A stretch of DNA of 64,000 bases, taken from the NCBI GenBank assembly GCA_963596015.1, contig CAVBJS010000004.1, forward strand, positions 17,127-81,126. The letters are read 5' to 3'. The translations under genes and the position numbers were made by a program. Below are positions 61,529 to 64,000 of this stretch, one piece after another. Below the pieces are notes generated by a model. The model worked only from the letters and a program-made list of their open reading frames with translations. It was not told the DNA's origin and did not search any database. The stretch comes from CAG-791 sp963596015. GTDB lineage: Bacteria > Bacillota > Clostridia > Lachnospirales > Lachnospiraceae. Numbering within the stretch: the first letter of the stretch is position 1; every line of letters begins with the position of its first letter.

Positions 61529-63268
61529 TTAAAAAACTGCCGGAACGATCTTATGCTGCTCCACATCTACCACACCGTATGTGTTCAGCCGGAGTTTGGG
61601 GATAGCAGGCAGACTCACGAAGGCAAGTGTCATAAATGCGTCAATTTCTTCCGAGATCCCGGCCTCCTTAAGGGCTGCTTTCAAAGCCTGCACCTTTTCC
61701 TCTACGTTCTCTGCATTCTCCATACTCATCAGGCCGGCCACCGGCAGAGCGAGCTCGCCGACGACTTTTCCATTTCGCACAAAGGCTAACCCACCCTTAT
61801 TTTTACGAACCGTGTTGCCTGCCAGCACCATGTCGGCATCATTCGTTCCTGCCACGATAAGGTTGTGGGAATCATGGGCGATGCTCGATGCGACTGCGCC
61901 GCATTTTAAGCCGTAGTTGCCCAGAAAACCGAGTCCCACGTGCCCTGAGTGGTGATGGCGTTCAAAGACGGCCAGCTTTACAATCTTGTTTTCTACATCG
62001 ACACCCGGCGCTGTCCCCGGATGATCTTGGAACGGAATGATCTTCTCGCCGGTCAGCAGCTCATGGGGCGTCAGGCAAATAACACGCTCATTTTCTCCCG
62101 TCTCGTGCAGTTCCAGATCACCCATTGTGATCTCGTCCATGTCGAAAGAATTGAGCACTCGTGCAAAAGCAGTTTCATTGAAGGAAAGAGGCGTCGACTC
62201 CAGTACTTTCCCATGCTCCGCCACAAGCACACCGTTTTTGTAAACACTCTCGACTGTGAATTTCTCCAGATCCGATACCACCACAAGATCGGCGGCATAC
62301 CCCGGTGCAACCGCACCGTTCTGCTTCAGTCCAAAATATTCCGCCGGGATAAGTGTTCCCATTTTGACTGCAACAGTCGGCTCCACACCCGCTGCAATGG
62401 CTTTGCGGATAATATAGTCAATGTGTCCTCCGCAGATCAGATCCCCCGGATGCCTATCGTCCGTCACCAACATACAGCGGTTGCAGTATGGCTCCTTGAA
62501 GAGAGGAAGCAGCGCATTCATATTTTGCGCCGCTGTACCTTCACGCACCATAATGTACTGGCCGCGGCGGAGTTTTTCCATAGCCTCATTGATGTCAGAG
62601 CACTCATGGTCAGACCGGACACCTGCTGTAATATAAGCGTTTAACTCTTTTCCGCTCAGGAAAGGAGCGTGGCCATCCACCTTTTTCCCTGCGGCGGTGC
62701 AGTCGCAGATCTTTTGCAAGATCCTGGCCTCTGCGTTGACAGTACCGTAGAAATCCATCAGTTCTGCCAACCCCCGGACACGCTCACTGCGATAATACGC
62801 TGCAAGTTCTTTTGCCTCCAGAACCGCACCGGACTCGTCCAAATCAGTCGCAGGAACGCAGGACGGCAGCATAAAGTAGACCGAAAGCTTCAGATCCCGT
62901 GTCGTTTCCAACATGAAGTCAAGTCCGGTCGTACCTGCCACGTTGGAAATTTCATGTGGGTCTGTAATGACCGCTGTTGTGCCGTGAGGAAGGACAGCCT
63001 GCTCAAATGCCGGTCCACAGAGCATGGAGCTTTCGATGTGGATATGGCCATCGATCAAACCCGGACAAACGTATTTTCCGTCCAGATCCACTTCATTCCG
63101 GCCGGAATATTCTCCTACACCAACGATCTTCCCGTGATGAATGGCTACATCGGCCTCTTCGATCTCATTCGTAAATACATTGACAACTTTTGCATGTTTC
63201 AGCACAAGCTCTGCATCCACTTCTCCCTTTGCAGCAAGTACCTGCTGTTTCAATGTTTCTGCCTGCAT
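61529..63268 (-). CDS. ade: Adenine deaminase
   Basis: A 579-residue amidohydrolase converting adenine to hypoxanthine and ammonia in purine salvage. It has the metal-binding HxH motif in PGLIDGHIHIESSM, the VITDPHEISNVAG and VDGHAPFLSG segments, and the C-terminal FERHHHSGHVGLGFL and SIAHDSHNLIVAGTND characteristic of Ade. Length matches family members (about 570-600). ATG 63268 has AAGGGAG upstream; the longer frame from 63298 is less likely. No purine riboswitch core is recognisable upstream. A TATAAT -10 lies at 63378-63373 on the minus strand, with a poor -35. Confidence 0.93.
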   Translation of the reverse strand: MQAETLKQQVLAAKGEVDAELVLKHAKVVNVFTNEIEEADVAIHHGKIVGVGEYSGRNEVDLDGKYVCPGLIDGHIHIESSMLCGPAFEQAVLPHGTTAVITDPHEISNVAGTTGLDFMLETTRDLKLSVYFMLPSCVPATDLDESGAVLEAKELAAYYRSERVRGLAELMDFYGTVNAEARILQKICDCTAAGKKVDGHAPFLSGKELNAYITAGVRSDHECSDINEAMEKLRRGQYIMVREGTAAQNMNALLPLFKEPYCNRCMLVTDDRHPGDLICGGHIDYIIRKAIAAGVEPTVAVKMGTLIPAEYFGLKQNGAVAPGYAADLVVVSDLEKFTVESVYKNGVLVAEHGKVLESTPLSFNETAFARVLNSFDMDEITMGDLELHETGENERVICLTPHELLTGEKIIPFQDHPGTAPGVDVENKIVKLAVFERHHHSGHVGLGFLGNYGLKCGAVASSIAHDSHNLIVAGTNDADMVLAGNTVRKNKGGLAFVRNGKVVGELALPVAGLMSMENAENVEEKVQALKAALKEAGISEEIDAFMTLAFVSLPAIPKLRLNTYGVVDVEQHKIVPAVF

Positions 63269-63551
63269 AAGAACTCCCTTTTCTGTCTTTAAAAACACTC
63301 CTTTGGGAGGCTACCCTTTTCCTCCTTGTCCAGTGTTTTCTCTTATTTGTTCTGTATATTTCCTATGTTTTAATTATAGACTTTTTTGGGTAAGCTACCA
63401 GTAGTTATTTATAAAAAAATGCCACTGCAATACTTTTTCCTTCAAACTGCCATTTACGCCATACTTCGAGTATTGGTGCCAGTCACCATTAACACTGCTT
63501 CAATCAGAAAGCCAGCTATGTACAAAGGGCGGTTCTATGCCACCCTCATCG

Positions 63552-63953
63552 TTAATATTCTGTGCTCAATAGAAAATCTGCAATGTGCATACTCTTAATG
63601 CCCTGATAATTGCCTCCGGCAAATTCATCGGTTCTCAAAACATACTTCGGATAGTTATCTCGTATTTCCAGCAGTCGTTCATATTCACGTTTTTCTGTCT
63701 TCTCGGATTTAATCTGCTGCGTAACCTGCGCATACAACCGATCATTCTGCTTCTGCGCCACGAAATCCACTTCACCATCCGGCGTTTTCCCGATCATTAC
63801 GGTATATCCCCGTCTGCAAAGTTCCAGATATACCACATTTCCCAGACTGGAAGCGACGCTGTCCGGTGTATAGCCCAACACGCTGTAACGCAAAGCAGTA
63901 TCAGCAAGGTAAAATTTCTCCTGCGTTTTCAGGATCTCCTTTCCGGTAAGCCC
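63552..63953 (-). pseudogene. Truncated DUF4143 ATPase gene (C-terminal part only)
   Basis: The minus-strand frame encodes about 133 residues of a DUF4143 C-terminus: GKEILKTQEKFYLADTALRY, NVVYLELCRRGYTV, GEVDFVAQ and a long tail. An in-frame TGA at 63956-63954 stands directly before the first matching codon, and no Walker motifs follow further upstream up to base 64000. It is therefore a 5'-truncated remnant, related to but clearly different from the complete gene at 52713-54008. Confidence 0.75.
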
Positions 63954-64000
63954 TCAACCACGCGTACCTACTCATTCTACCTCATTTCTGAGACAATTAC

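Noticed and set aside
63269..63420. Purine riboswitch before adenine deaminase
   Set aside because: No conserved aptamer loops could be identified; only a -10-like TATAAT and a short GGTAAGCTACC palindrome are visible.

Overview
The window looks like part of the chromosome of a Gram-positive anaerobe of the Lachnospiraceae or a close clostridial relative. The supporting features are many short clusters for uptake and breakdown of plant or host sugars, oxygen-sensitive Fe-S enzymes, YesM/YesN, AgrC/AgrA-type and OmpR-type two-component systems, c-di-GMP proteins, AGGAGG-type ribosome binding sites and lipoprotein-type solute-binding proteins. G+C looks close to one half by eye. There are no rRNA or tRNA genes, no CRISPR array and no intact transposase. 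The family assignment is inference from gene content.

Layout. 1-4.9 kb: a partial sodium/alanine symporter, a marR-MATE efflux unit and an Fe-S aldo/keto reductase whose leader carries a 140-bp tandem repeat. 4.9-5.4 kb: repeat-dense DNA with a large inverted repeat. 5.5-14.7 kb: an alpha-xyloside/oligosaccharide locus (two ABC permeases, a binding protein, a GH31 alpha-xylosidase) divergent from a YesM/YesN pair. 14.7-19.2 kb: a glycosyltransferase, a chimeric TolQ-EAL-glycosyltransferase gene with a frameshift, and a membrane GGDEF protein. 19.4-24.4 kb: a PfkB sugar kinase, a Crp/Fnr regulator facing an Fe-S protein, a TIGR01212-type radical SAM protein and a LysR regulator. 24.5-29 kb: two more MATE pumps around a MetE-like methyltransferase. 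29.3-33.4 kb: lacZ divergent from an AraC regulator. 33.5-36.9 kb: a Nudix hydrolase and a PLD-SF2 helicase-DUF3427 protein. 37-43.4 kb: a transaldolase-like enzyme, a P-type ATPase, an OmpR-type two-component system and, divergent from it, two micro-peptide genes preceded by OmpR-type direct repeats. 43.5-47.9 kb: a tartrate-dehydratase locus (LysR, DASS transporter, ttdA, ttdB). 48-54.1 kb: a defence-like or decayed island with a methyltransferase plus a second PLD-helicase, a free RNA polymerase alpha-CTD protein overlapping an Lrp regulator, a DUF4143 ATPase and several gene remnants. 54.2-61.3 kb: a split chromate transporter and a signalling block (PAS-GGDEF, propeller-GGDEF, GHKL kinase, LytTR regulator). 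61.5-64 kb: adenine deaminase and a truncated DUF4143 gene.

Signals that ordinary annotation does not explain: a dispersed leader element made of short hairpins ending at the Shine-Dalgarno, found at least five times; a two-component system apparently controlling a 25-residue and a 22-residue peptide; two PLD-helicase operons plus traces of a third; the free alpha-CTD/Lrp pair; and the fused TolQ-EAL-glycosyltransferase gene with a six-G slip site.
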